Part shown: piece after piece, positions 36,480 through 48,239 of the stretch
Numbering within the stretch: position 1 is the stretch's first letter
How the letters are laid out: every line of letters starts with the position of its first letter
Source: Fasciolopsis buskii
Taxonomy: Eukaryota; Platyhelminthes; Trematoda; Plagiorchiida; Fasciolidae
NCBI GenBank assembly: GCA_008360955.1
Contig: LUCM01010456.1
Coordinates: 393,227-457,226, forward strand
DNA length: 64,000 nt
Direction of reading: 5' to 3'
The notes under the pieces: generated by a model
What the model was told of the DNA's origin: nothing
Database searches by the model: none
What the model saw: only the letters and a program-made list of their open reading frames with translations
Translations under genes and position numbers: made by a program

Positions 36480-37525
36480 TTGCCGTTAATCGTCCAAGTT
36501 CACGGCAATATATACATATGTAATGTATGACTCGAAATTCACGGCAAAAATCATTTTGTGAACAAATAATTTACACCTATCTTCTAGTTTTTTCTAATCT
36601 ACGCACACAAATCTCAGGAAACAGGTAGCAGTAACTGGAAAGTTGCAGATTTGCTAGAGGGAATGATAGCAAATGGATTCGAATCGATGAAATTCACAAT
36701 CGTGTTTTATTGACTACTACTGATGTATTGTTGATTATTTCGGAGCGTGGAATCGCAATTTTTTTTTACTGCGTTTGATACATACCTGATTTTAGTGAAA
36801 AGAGGATGCTATGTAACATCTAAACGCCTATTACACTAGGTTGGGAGCTACAAAGATGATGCTAGAGCATGCACAGGGCATAAGATAACAAATTTCCCAT
36901 GGGTCGGATATAATCATAGACCCGGACCCGGGAAACTGTCACCAAAGTGATCGGAAAATTTGGGATTCGTATCTCCAATCCTTTTGAGATGACGGACGTT
37001 CAACTGTTTGGACTGCGAGTAAGAAATTGTGAAACTACTGTAGGCTTACTGACTTTTGAGCAATTGTCTCAATCCCGTCAGGATTCATTTGCATTATATA
37101 CTCACCGTTCAAACGCGGGAAAACCAACAATGTGCCGAATGTCGCAAGCAACAGATCACACGGTCTGGCCACAAGGGGCTCATTGAACAGTAACACTGGG
37201 TGAAACAATATCTATACCTCTAGGATAACCTAGCGCATATGATACGTGTTTCACATTCGTTCGTCCGCGAATCATTTTCCAGTTCGGTTGCACTGGCTAT
37301 GAAATGTTGATTGCATAAAACATGGATAAAACAGGTATGCAGTGACTCCGTGGTTGTCAGCGATGAGCCAGAGGTTCCTACTGCACGATAAATTATTTCC
37401 TGCACAATTTTACTGTCGTCACTATTGAAAGTCATGAAAATACTGTCCAGGTATAACATCGGAACGGCTAAGAATCGAAAACAAAACATTTCCACCGTAC
37501 CCTGCCTTAGATATAAACATTGAAA
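36480..37525. other. No recognisable gene (intronic)
   Basis: No coding signal that I can name. A minus-strand frame at 37220-37495 (91 codons) lacks splice context and family resemblance. Confidence 0.45.
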
Positions 37526-37530
37526 ATAAG

Positions 37531-37685
37531 CCGACCGTGGGCAAACGGATAAGGTCGTGGCGTTTGGCCCTGAAGGTCGCAGATTCGAATCCTCCCACCG
37601 TCGGTCACTTTCCCTACTTGGTAGCCCTCTGTTGCCTGCGGCCCCCTTCCTGAAAAATGATGTACTTTGTTATTTGATTAATAAG
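37531..37685 (+). repeat. tRNA-Arg-like SINE, copy 2
   Basis: The 74-base head has pairing ends CCGAC...GTCGG, A-box GGGCAAACGGATAAGG and B-box AGATTCGAATCCT. It resembles tRNA-Arg but with a damaged anticodon arm. The tail has TAGCCCTCTGTTGCC, CTTCCTGAAAAATG and an AT-rich end with ATTAATAA, shared with the minus-strand copy at 26.1-26.27 kb. Confidence 0.65.
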
Positions 37686-37689
37686 GGAA

Positions 37690-39760
37690 GAAAATGAAAG
37701 ACAAACATACTGGACTATTCGTAATGACTCATTCAACATTAATAAGTCTAAGGTTATCTGTAATGTTTTTTTTCGTTCCTTAGAGAGGTTGTTCGCAATT
37801 AAGTAGTTGATTGGCACATGGGTGTTGACTGGTAAGCGTACAGAATCCGGTAACATCTACCGGTGCTACGTACTGTCGATGTTGATCCAGGCTTCAGCAG
37901 CCGATCAACGAAGGTTAAGTCGTTTCAGCTGACATTTCTTCACCGGAGGTCCGAATGCTACCAGCAGCTCTATTGATGATTTCATAGAGGGTATTTTGCT
38001 TGCAAAGCGACTCGCCAGTCGATTTTACCTAAATAAATTCTAATATCACTCGCTTGAAAAGAATCTATTCAGCACGTGAATGCAATCTGACATATAAACA
38101 TGAAAACTGTCGATCGGAGAGTCTAAATTCGCGCAATAACTCCCATGGTAAACAAATACTTCAAGGCAGATTACTACCTAATCAACAGATTCTGAGCCAG
38201 CCGGATCAGGCCCAGTTTTGGTGCACACACATTTGGAGCCGTTGTCTCCGTAGTCCGGAACAATTGCTTTTTGGACGTGTCATTGTCACGCTAGTCTTCT
38301 CATTCCATCTGTGACTTCTCACACTGATATCAGTGAACGTGCAGTAAACCAGCATCTTTGTCTAGATTTGTGATAAATTTGATGACCAATAATTACAGTA
38401 GAAACCCGTCTTTTATTGTCTCCCACGGATTGCAGATTATATGCACTAGGGTGTGTGTGTGTGTGAGAGAGAGAGAGAGGGAGAGAGAGAGGAAGGCTAC
38501 AATTTGCAAGACTGATTATGACAGTCACTTGGAAAATCAAATAAGATATTCTCGTTGTTCAGGCTTCCACAGCCTCCGCCTATCGCGGATCTCAGTGTCG
38601 TTTTGTATCATTCAGTCATATCAACAGATAAATGGACTTCTTGTTACACGCATCGAAGTAATCACCTAATAAAACTTATCCTGAATTTCCTACTCATCTC
38701 TGCACCAACTGGTTTGTTTACAACACCTATCCGAATTGATAATGAACGCATCATCATCATACCTATACTGGGGTTGCTACGCAGGTTGGGGAGAAACACG
38801 GTTAGTCGAGGGGTAAGTGCGAGTGCCTGCTTGTATGGCCAGGGGGGGACAGAGATGGCAATTAATGTCACTTTACTCAAATTTACTCCCATTTGATGAC
38901 TATGAGCAATGTTATACATAATACTAGACATTAACAATGGGAAAGAAACAATTTTCTAGCATCCACCATTATCCATTTAACTCGCGTTTGTTTGTTTGTT
39001 TTTTTTTCGGCTCACGATGATTTGTCTGTTGGGCCACATGAATTCACGCGCCTATGAGTGCACGCACACAACGTTAAAAAACTGATTACAAATGCTTCGA
39101 TAGAGAAACAAGTTAATCGTACTATAATTTGTTACAGTGCGATTCATTTCCATCCGATTTCCCGAGCTATTCTAACAGTCTAATTCTAAAATAAGTTGAC
39201 GTGGTAGCTTGTTTGATTGTAATGAGACCATGATTATCAAACTACACATCGGATGGTGATTTGTTTGCTACAATCACTTCCTTCTAATTTATGGCCGATA
39301 AAACACTCGCGCAAAAAGTAGAGAAACGAATCGAAATGTAATGCACTGCAAACAACTGCCGAAGATAGACGAAAAAAGTAAAAACGGGTTCATACAAAAA
39401 TACATACAGCCTGGCTAAGTGTCAACAAACATTACTACACATCTATTAATCTATTTGGAAGAAAACCAACCTACCTAAAAAATAGACTACTCTCCACATG
39501 TGCACTCAGTTACATGCCTCAAACAAAAAAACCTATCCCACTGTGTTGATCCCAACTAATATAAGATTAACAAACCACGTGATATGATTTCTTCAAATTT
39601 CTTCATTCACCTATCTATTCACTTATTTCCGTCTACCTCTCCATCGGTGTCTTCCCATCTACTTTTCTAAATGTCTGCTTATCATTGTATCTGTTTTCAT
39701 TTTGTTTCTTTCAATTATTTATTGAGATTGAACAGCTTCGGGAAGCCAAATATAATCAGT
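37690..39760. other. No recognisable gene (intronic)
   Basis: Apart from the microsatellite at 38450-38492, no coding or structural signal was recognised. Confidence 0.45.
38450..38492. repeat. (GT)n(GA)n microsatellite
   Basis: GT repeats pass into GA repeats, with one GGGAG interruption. Confidence 0.9.
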
Positions 39761-39763
39761 TAA

Positions 39764-39905
39764 CTATATATATATATATATATATATTGATGAGTGAAAA
39801 TATCTGCAGCTCAAGTTGCATATTTTTAGAGTTGAGAAGGCGTACACTGAGTTAATACGTTTATCGTGACGTTTCGATCCAAACTAGGACTCGTTGTCAA
39901 ACGTG
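39764..39905 (-). repeat. Penelope-like 3'-end repeat with (TA)n
   Basis: On the minus strand TTTGGATCGAAACGTCACG is followed by ATAAACGTATTAACTCAGTG and TACGCCTTCTCAACTCT, ending in (TA)n. The plus-strand sequence at 61820-61895 has the same block (ATATCGAAACGTTACGGCAA, ACGTATTAACTCAATATACG, CCTTCTCAACTCTC) directly after a GIY-YIG fragment. That places this repeat at the 3' end of a Penelope-like element. Confidence 0.55.
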
Positions 39906-40255
39906 AATGAATCCATGTCTCAGACTGTCTCGTGGGATCGTTTTCAGGTGTTGGGAGTGAAAGATCCCCATGGAATATGTCAAAAATCGCACCGAGCATG
40001 GTATATGCACTATTATTCCCGATCCGATAGTATACTCTGCAATGGGACTAATTATGAAGAAGCGGTTATAAATGGAATGTTATTTGTAATGTTTTAAGTA
40101 GGAAAACAGTGCTATCGGGTACGTCTATAATGGCTGAGTTCACACTTTTCCGAATGGAGTGACCTGTATGTGATCATGGCGAGGATAAAGCAGAAGCTTG
40201 TGTTTTGTGCTCTCTCTCTCTCTGTCTATGAGCATATGTGTATGTGGGCGCGTAA

Positions 40256-40922
40256 GTGTGTGTGTGTGTGTAAGTGTGCTTGTGTGTTTTCGATTACGTG
40301 CATAATCATTTAATGTCCTAAATGTATGTCCCGGTGATAATGATGGAAGTGCCGTAAGCTAGAGTGATCCAGAGATAAAATAATAGGTGGATGGGTGGTC
40401 GAATATTGCAGATCAGGACTATGATGTATGCATACGTGTGCGTGCATGTCTGAACCGGCCGAGGGATGGGTTAGTGGAAAAAAGGCAGACAGATATAATA
40501 GACAGACAGACAGACAGATAGACAAACAAACACGCAAACAAACAGACAGACAGAAATTAAGAGTGACGTGAAAGGCAAATTATCCCGATTGTGATACGGG
40601 CAGTAGGCCCAACTAAAGTAATGTCGACGATAATAATGTTGATGTTGTCGATGATGATGACGATTACACTGGTGATGAGATTGTTGGTGGTGTTGTTGGT
40701 ACTGTTGTTGTTCTTGTTGTTCTTGCTGCTGCTGGTCCTGCTGTTTTCGTTGACGCGAGGGCAGTCTGAACTGCCCGAGCGCAGAATCATGAAATAAACG
40801 AAGCAGAATAATTATCGCGAACATGAACGGAAGTAGAGTTAATTATGTGCCAGAACGAGGCAGGCGATTGCACTGAGTGTAGTTTAGATGCTTTATCTCT
40901 CTTGCTTGCCTCTAGTTTGCTG
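40256..40922 (+). repeat. 667-bp direct duplication, copy 1
   Basis: Base-for-base the same as 43180-43846 as far as I can read, offset 2924 bp. It starts in a (GT)n tract and includes a (CAGA)n tract (40488-40552) and a (GTT)/(GCT) trinucleotide region (40615-40745). Translations of the two copies are identical in every frame compared. Open frames here come from simple repeats and are not genes. Confidence 0.95.
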
Positions 40923-43179
40923 GAGGATGGAGAAAACCTAAAGTGGATAATGTCTACGCCCCCCCATCCTCTTCCTCTGTCCACTATGACTGTTTTTCTG
41001 CGCGGTTGTCTCCATGACAGTCTATCTCCATTCGACCATCTTTGTTCACGTGTAAGAACTGGAACGAAGCAAAAGAGGTTTCATGTCATATCTTCGCCCA
41101 GTTTTGCTAACACGAATCATCATTCTTTACAAAACTTTTCGACCTTGAGAATAACAAGATTGGGTCTTTTAACGATTGGTGACCACCCAACAAGAAATCC
41201 GATCAGACAGACTCCTGATTCACGCTAGGGTATCTTTGACAGTTCAGACCAAGATTTTGACTTTTCATTTAGGCTCGATGGAGAAAACTCAATCGTAGAT
41301 ATGAAGCCAGAGGTCGCATTCTGAGAAACAAAAGCAAACAGTTGATGATCGATTTGGATAGTTCATCCAAATTGTCCGACAAGTCGATCCTGCTTAAGTA
41401 GTGATGAGTGATTTTCTATCAAAAATTTCTTGTTTATCTGGTGAAACAACTAAAGACTGACTTCAGCCCTTTCAGCAGTTGTCGACAGTTTACGGCACAA
41501 ATCCCTTTGCATCGATCGCGTGACGATGCTTCACGCCAATCGACTTGTTTGCAACAGACTTAGAGCCCAAATTTTCTATCTACCCCAGATTTGAATAGGT
41601 TCAAATTCGATACGTACTTTTAGGCTTTCTAACAACACACGAACAGACACGCAACAACTCACTAACTCTCGAAAATGCAGATTCTGAAATTTGTTTTTAA
41701 ACTACCATGGTCGGACAAGAAAGTGTTAAACTCTTCAGGTCATAACAAATCGAAGCGTTCCTCACATTTTTCACCGAATTCTTGATATAATTTAACAACG
41801 CTTTGACGACTGGCGAAAACCATGAAATAATGTACAATCGTTTGACTTGACTTATGATGCCTAAAGATGGCAACAATTGAAAAACGAAATTTTAAACAAC
41901 AAAAACACTTATAACGAAATCAGCAAAAATAGGAAATGGGCTCGGTTTAGTGAAAATCGGTTAACCAGTTAGAATTGAGGGACCGAGAATGACTCCACGA
42001 TTTCGATTCTTCAGTAGTGCATCTGGTGATTACGTAAAGCAACCTTTACCGGAATGAACGACTGCTGTAATGCCGGAAGTGAATCACGCTTGGCTATCCG
42101 ACTCAAGTGATTACTACAAAACGCGATCAAACTCAATTCAAGAAACCGGAAAATTGATATACTGAATTATTCATTCCACCAAGTATAGAAAGCCAAATGT
42201 CCATGAGTAAACTAGTTGAATAGATGAATTTTCCGTTGGATTTGTTTCTGTAATAACCGATGGAAATTTCATACGAACAAATCAGTTATTCTTACAGTGG
42301 TGACTTGTAGAAAAGGTCCATTTTCCGTAAATGAGGTCGTGCAGCTAACGGCGAAATATTGCCCGATTTCGTAAACATACTCAAATCAGACTGGCGGAAT
42401 TGGAGTTTAGACCCGGGACTGATCTATCTCATCCCACCTATGAGAACAACCCTCGGAAATTAGAAAATTGGGAAATTAAAGCTATGATCATCGTGCGTCG
42501 TTTATTTGTTTGCATCTGCTCTTCGGCTGAGGGCGTTCACTAGTGATGTGCAATACGAATTCAACCAAGAATCTTGTTCCAGACATGTTCTAGTGAATAG
42601 ATATGGTCCACGAATAGATTGGGTCAGGTAAAATCAATTAGACCCTGAGCGCCTAGTATGATCCGACATAAAAGAGTGCAACTACAATAGGAAAATCCAA
42701 TAATCTGAAATCCAATTTATATTTATGCGACTGGCAGTATTCTCTGAAGGTTAAATTTAGTGGAATTCACCCCGAGTTAGCGCGAAACTCCACATCAATT
42801 TTGTCATGACCACAAACCACCAATGGTTAGAATTTCTAAGAAAAACGAAGGGGGGGGGTGATCCTTTTTGTAATCAAGTATCGTGGAACTAACGTCTACC
42901 GTCTGCCGTGCAATTTATACCACGGACCTCTTGTCAAGAATTGGAAGTTTTATTTTTACTCCGGGCAGTTCTCGGCAATTTAAAAGTCATGGAGTTCGCC
43001 AAAGACTAGTGGTAAAATACTCATCGACTCTGTCGCCAATTCTCAAATTATCAAAGCTGAGACGTTACGAAGAAAACAAAGTGTAAGCAACTGACGCCTT
43101 GCAAAACGAAGCCAAGTACACATGCCTACGGCTATACTGAGAGTAAGACATTGCGACTTGGCCACAAATCTGGTTTCCT
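40923..43179. other. No recognisable gene (between the duplicated blocks)
   Basis: Unique sequence between the two duplicate blocks. Open frames at 40845-41228 and 42883-43086 have no splice support or known domain. Confidence 0.45.
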
Positions 43180-43846
43180 GTGTGTGTGTGTGTGTAAGTG
43201 TGCTTGTGTGTTTTCGATTACGTGCATAATCATTTAATGTCCTAAATGTATGTCCCGGTGATAATGATGGAAGTGCCGTAAGCTAGAGTGATCCAGAGAT
43301 AAAATAATAGGTGGATGGGTGGTCGAATATTGCAGATCAGGACTATGATGTATGCATACGTGTGCGTGCATGTCTGAACCGGCCGAGGGATGGGTTAGTG
43401 GAAAAAAGGCAGACAGATATAATAGACAGACAGACAGACAGATAGACAAACAAACACGCAAACAAACAGACAGACAGAAATTAAGAGTGACGTGAAAGGC
43501 AAATTATCCCGATTGTGATACGGGCAGTAGGCCCAACTAAAGTAATGTCGACGATAATAATGTTGATGTTGTCGATGATGATGACGATTACACTGGTGAT
43601 GAGATTGTTGGTGGTGTTGTTGGTACTGTTGTTGTTCTTGTTGTTCTTGCTGCTGCTGGTCCTGCTGTTTTCGTTGACGCGAGGGCAGTCTGAACTGCCC
43701 GAGCGCAGAATCATGAAATAAACGAAGCAGAATAATTATCGCGAACATGAACGGAAGTAGAGTTAATTATGTGCCAGAACGAGGCAGGCGATTGCACTGA
43801 GTGTAGTTTAGATGCTTTATCTCTCTTGCTTGCCTCTAGTTTGCTG
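43180..43846 (+). repeat. 667-bp direct duplication, copy 2, ending at a single N
   Basis: Identical to 40256-40922. The identity ends exactly at an N at 43847, an assembly join, which suggests a false duplication at a contig end. Confidence 0.95.
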
Positions 43847-43847
43847 N
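43847..43847. other. Single-N assembly join
   Basis: A lone N separates the duplicate block from unrelated sequence. Confidence 0.95.
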
Positions 43848-46320
43848 AGATGGGTCACTTTTCGAGCTTATGCAAAAGAGATTGCAGTAATTCGGTCAGA
43901 TGACATCTCCGAGCACTTTTTACATAATTCCGAATAATCTTCATATTGTTGCGAAATAACTTTGGAAATGGTATAGTATCAACTGAGATAAGGAAGGAGA
44001 ATGACTGAGTGAAGTTATCGAGTCAATGGCGGAAAAAGTAAAGGTGCGCACTCTATTCAATCATCCTCCGTCCTCATCCCAACGAGCTTGTTCGCCACTC
44101 AGTATGATTCTTAATGTGTTCTGTGGGACTATTTCCTGCTGGAACAAGTTAAAGATCCACCGGTGCTCCATTGACTCAAGGGTTTAATTAAGTTCCGTAC
44201 GATAATGGCATTGACACTCGCCTGTGTTCAGTTTGTTGATAAATGTTCCTGTTTATGAAGCATGCGGTTGGGATATCCATGTCCCCTGAGGATGTCTTTA
44301 ATCAGTGACAGGGGCATCATTTAGGAAAATTTTTCTCACTTTTGTCGATAAATTTCAAAACAGTCCCTCTGATATTTTGCTGATACAAAGCTCTCAAAAT
44401 TCGAACATTTCCTTGTCCACATTTATTTTGTGTCCGAGGTCCAGTGACACCATCGGATATTCAGACTGGTACAACCGTATCTAATCTGGAAAGGTTCGGG
44501 AGTGTATCATTTCAAAAGCCGCCCCGATTAAAACCTATTTTCTTAAGCCAACGATAATAATGAGTTTACATGGTTGTTCCTGGTTTCATCTAGCCTTTGT
44601 ACGTGTTGTCTCTGCACGGGCACTCACACACACACACACACACAATTGAGAAGGGAATCGTGCGTGCCAGGGTTTGTGCATCTCAGCTGCATTCAAGTCA
44701 ACTTACAAAGCCAAATGATCGTTTTCAATTTTATCCTAGTAATGGTACCTTTTGTAATGCAATTAAACTATAATTTTATCAGGCTAAAATTGTTCTATTT
44801 AGATTTTCCAAACGTAAAGGTTACATCGTACACTGTATGACAGCAAATGACACGCACACACACATACACACACAGGGACGAACACTTGTTTTCGAATAGA
44901 ATTTGCTGAAAGCAAACGAGTCCCGTTTATCCAATTCATCAGAGCAGAAAGAAGACATATATTGAGTAGTGCAAGCATTTCGTTTGTTCTGTTTGACCAG
45001 GAATTTAAAAAAATGACACTCAGTACATAACCAACTGTAAAAGACTTGAGGGACAGTTTTTGATGTACAATTACCAATGAACTGAAGCCCTATGTCGAGG
45101 GAGACTGTGCGAGTTAGTGCCGAGGTAGATCAATACTCAGGATCAAAAGTTTGTGTGCTCACCAAGTTGAGTGATGCCAATGACCATGGGCACATTGAAT
45201 CCCGCCAAGCTCTCCCTCCACTGAAATTTTCACAATTTACTGTCTTCATGTTGTCATGTTCTACTTTCACGGCGAAAAAGAGTAGACGAAAAGTTTGCAT
45301 CAAACGACACGCTTTTTTTCTGTTCCAGCAAAACAGGACTTATCATCTGAAGTATGATATCTGAATAAGGCAGAGAATGAATGGAAAAAAACTTCTCTTC
45401 AGTCACTGTGTTATACGGAAGTATGTATTCATCGAAAGCACCTACCTGTCAGCCGAAGTGATAATATGAATTCATGTTTCGGTTTGCCAGGAGCAGACTT
45501 TCCCAAGACAGTTACCACTGCATTCATTTTTACTGTTGCCGTGGAGAGTAGGCTCATTATCTAGGGTCAGGCCTAAGTTCCACCCAATGACAACTGACGG
45601 ATACCAGCATGTAGCCCGGATCATTGGGCCGGAGACTGCTCTGACAAATGTTATAGTAAGTAAAACGAGAGGTCACTTCATTATCACGTTCACCAAAAAT
45701 ATGATATCCTTGGAAAGTACACATTCCCATGTCAGTCAATATCGTTCGTGAAGATCGCCAAATAACTCGCAAATTTCAACTTTAATGAATGAATTCGAAT
45801 AATTGCGCAAACAATAACCCTCAAGATGTCACTTTTATGACTTACGGAATGTTCTCCGGTTAGTCCCCATTTTCCAAGTACAGGTATACTTGTGATTTTA
45901 CCTCAAAGTGTTGTCACTTTCAAAACTTGTCAAGCGACCCACGTGCTCACAAGTTTGATAATTTCTCATTTAACCAACACCCTTAATGTGCTGTGAAACG
46001 TGCCAATGTGTTGCGAAATGTTTTTTAACTGTCGGAGTGCAGTGATTGTAATGTGGTAACTTGCATTTCAAATGACCTCCCCAATACATTGTCTTCTTGT
46101 GGCGAGGATGTTCTCAGAAAAGTTCCAGGACGGACTTGAATGCCCGGCTTTCTTCACCGGGTTCAGTGATCTTCGATAATCAGTCAGTCCTTGTGAAACT
46201 AAGTGAGAACGCTGTGCACATCATAGATACATACTTCCATTGATTCAAGGTAATTTTTCATTCAGTTGTGAAACAGGCATGTTAAGTTTGCTGATTTTCG
46301 ACTTGGTTTGAGAACGAAAC
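43848..46320. other. No recognisable gene; (AC)n at 44624-44643
   Basis: Non-coding on both strands as far as I can tell. The only simple repeats are short AC runs near 44630 and 44855. Confidence 0.45.
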
Positions 46321-46324
46321 AGGC

Positions 46325-46440
46325 AACTAGTACAGCTCAGTTGTGAATGATATGATGGTAATAACACAGCGTTGTTGGTAGATGTAATGTGCCAACGTTT
46401 CGACCAACGTGGGTAGTCTTTCTCAAGGCAAATTTTACAA
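46325..46440 (-). repeat. Possible Penelope-like 3'-end repeat, second type
   Basis: The minus strand reads TTGAGAAAGACTACCCACG and then TTGGTCGAAACGTTGGCAC, followed by CATCTACCAACAACGCTGTG. The 'GTCGAAACGT' element after a coding-like end resembles 3' ends of Penelope-like elements. No protein domain survives. Confidence 0.4.
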
Positions 46441-46449
46441 TCAAATGAC

Positions 46450-47900
46450 TGGAGGAACGTTTACATGGTTGCAAAATCCTGGTGTTAACTTACTCGGGTG
46501 CTACATGCAAAAGTGGGTCTATCTCAAGGCGGTTAAATTGTTTGTTAATTGTGCAGGAGTACTTTGCTGTGCAGACCGCTATGCCGTTATCGCGGAATAA
46601 GGGAAAAGATTCCTCGTCCAGTGGATTTCATGTACGCGGTCTCAGCTACACTCCATTTCACCATACTCGATTTAAACCACCGAAAAAATCGCATTTTTCT
46701 TCTAATCCCAACAAAATCGCTCTTGCAAAATACCTCATTCCGGACTTATTTAGTAATGGGTCGTTCTTTCCCGGAAACGTTTGATGCCCTATCAAATGTC
46801 GGGCCACTTTCCGAATTACAACGAAATTTCTAGAACCACGAGCAAGGCCTCCAGTAGAGAAAAGTTACAAGATTTCAAAAGAATACAGTAGAAACTAAAA
46901 CTGTATTCCGTATGGTTTGCGAGTTAGGATCCCTCTGGACCCAGTCTTTATTCCAGATTTGGTCTCAACAGAAACTACTATGCGAGGAGTGCAGGTAATT
47001 AGGTACTGATGATAAACTGACGAAATTCAGGAATGTTGGAAGCTCGCAGAAGGAGTTTGGTTGTGAACTAAGTTTTCCCGGAAATAAACGACCAGTTTTC
47101 TTGTTATTACTGCCCAATAGATTTGCGTACCCTGTGCTTTCCCATTCAGTCATTTCTGTGCATGTATACTCTGGTTTGGTTTTGACACCAGAATCGCATG
47201 TGAAACGCTGAGACCATCGGAACCGTGTAAAAAGACGGAACCGATGAATTACGAAGAGGAAAGAAAAAGAAACACTGTTCAGGGTTCACCATATATGCTA
47301 GCTTTCCCGTTTTGCACTCTCACTCATAGGCTATCCATCGAGATTCTCTGTGGGGCAGATACTACCCGGTAGCACAAACCAAAGTAGAAGGTTGACTTAG
47401 GCGCCCCTAAGCCCAGATTTTGGCCGAATGGTCTAATCCAAAAGGGCAATAGGACGATCTGAGGATAAGGCAACCCAGTGGGGACCAGCAACTAGTTGCT
47501 CAGTTCATGGTCACTGTGGATGAAGCTAAAATTCCTGTCTTCTACAGATACCGGTGAGTATACTTTGTATGCTATCGATGGCTGATTTGGTGTCAGGGTT
47601 TAGCTGTCCCCACTAGAATGATTAACTAAGTTCAGTCCTTTTACCTACGGAATTCTGAAGTGATTTCTCTTTAATTGGAAAAACAAGCATCACGATCTGC
47701 CGGAAGGTAGTACGCGCTGTTTTGAAATTCATATTGTAGGAACATTGAAATGAACAAGATCTTAATCGTTAAAAATTTTCAAGTGAATTTTCAGTAATTA
47801 GGCACACAGTCAGTCATACACTAAAGTGATAGCCTATGAACATTGGAAAAAAAACATGAAAACAGTGTCGACTAATTCATTCGCTTGAGTTGGACAACGA
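46450..47900. other. No recognisable gene (intronic)
   Basis: No gene or named repeat recognised. Confidence 0.4.
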
Positions 47901-47919
47901 GGCACGTCCAATGTCCCTG

Positions 47920-48235
47920 ATGAACCGGCTAAAATGGATGTGTCAGAATTCGAGTTCAACGTGGCCCAGATCAAGAACTCTAAGGGATGAACAATTAGCA
48001 CTAAAAATTATATTTCATTGGACATTCGCTATCGCGTTGTTGTAACTTATAGTGTGGTAATCCGTGTTCTGTGTGAATGACTCCAGAGAGTGTGCGGTAG
48101 GATCTGAGTGGAAAGCAGCACATCAGACGTTTCCTGACAGGGGTGAAACAGCTGCACAGTGCTTCTGTAGTTTCGTAACGGTCAACTGAGATTTGATATC
48201 ATACGATGAATAATTTTGTGAGAACATTATCCTCT
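47920..48235 (+). repeat. Hammerhead-SINE fragments
   Basis: At 48135-48225 the phrases GTTTCCTGACAGGGGTGAAA, CAGCTGCACAGTGCTTC and GATATCATACGATGAATAA match the 3' half of the SINE at 56.5 kb. At 47925-47990 a degenerate head with GAGTTCAACGTGGCCCAG (B-box region) may be part of the same or another copy. Confidence 0.5.
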
Positions 48236-48239
48236 GCTG

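Noticed and set aside
40471..40824. 117-codon Gln/His-rich frame that looks like a polyQ protein
   Set aside because: It comes from trinucleotide and (CAGA)n repeats, and its identical twin at 43395-43748 reflects the duplication, not a gene family.
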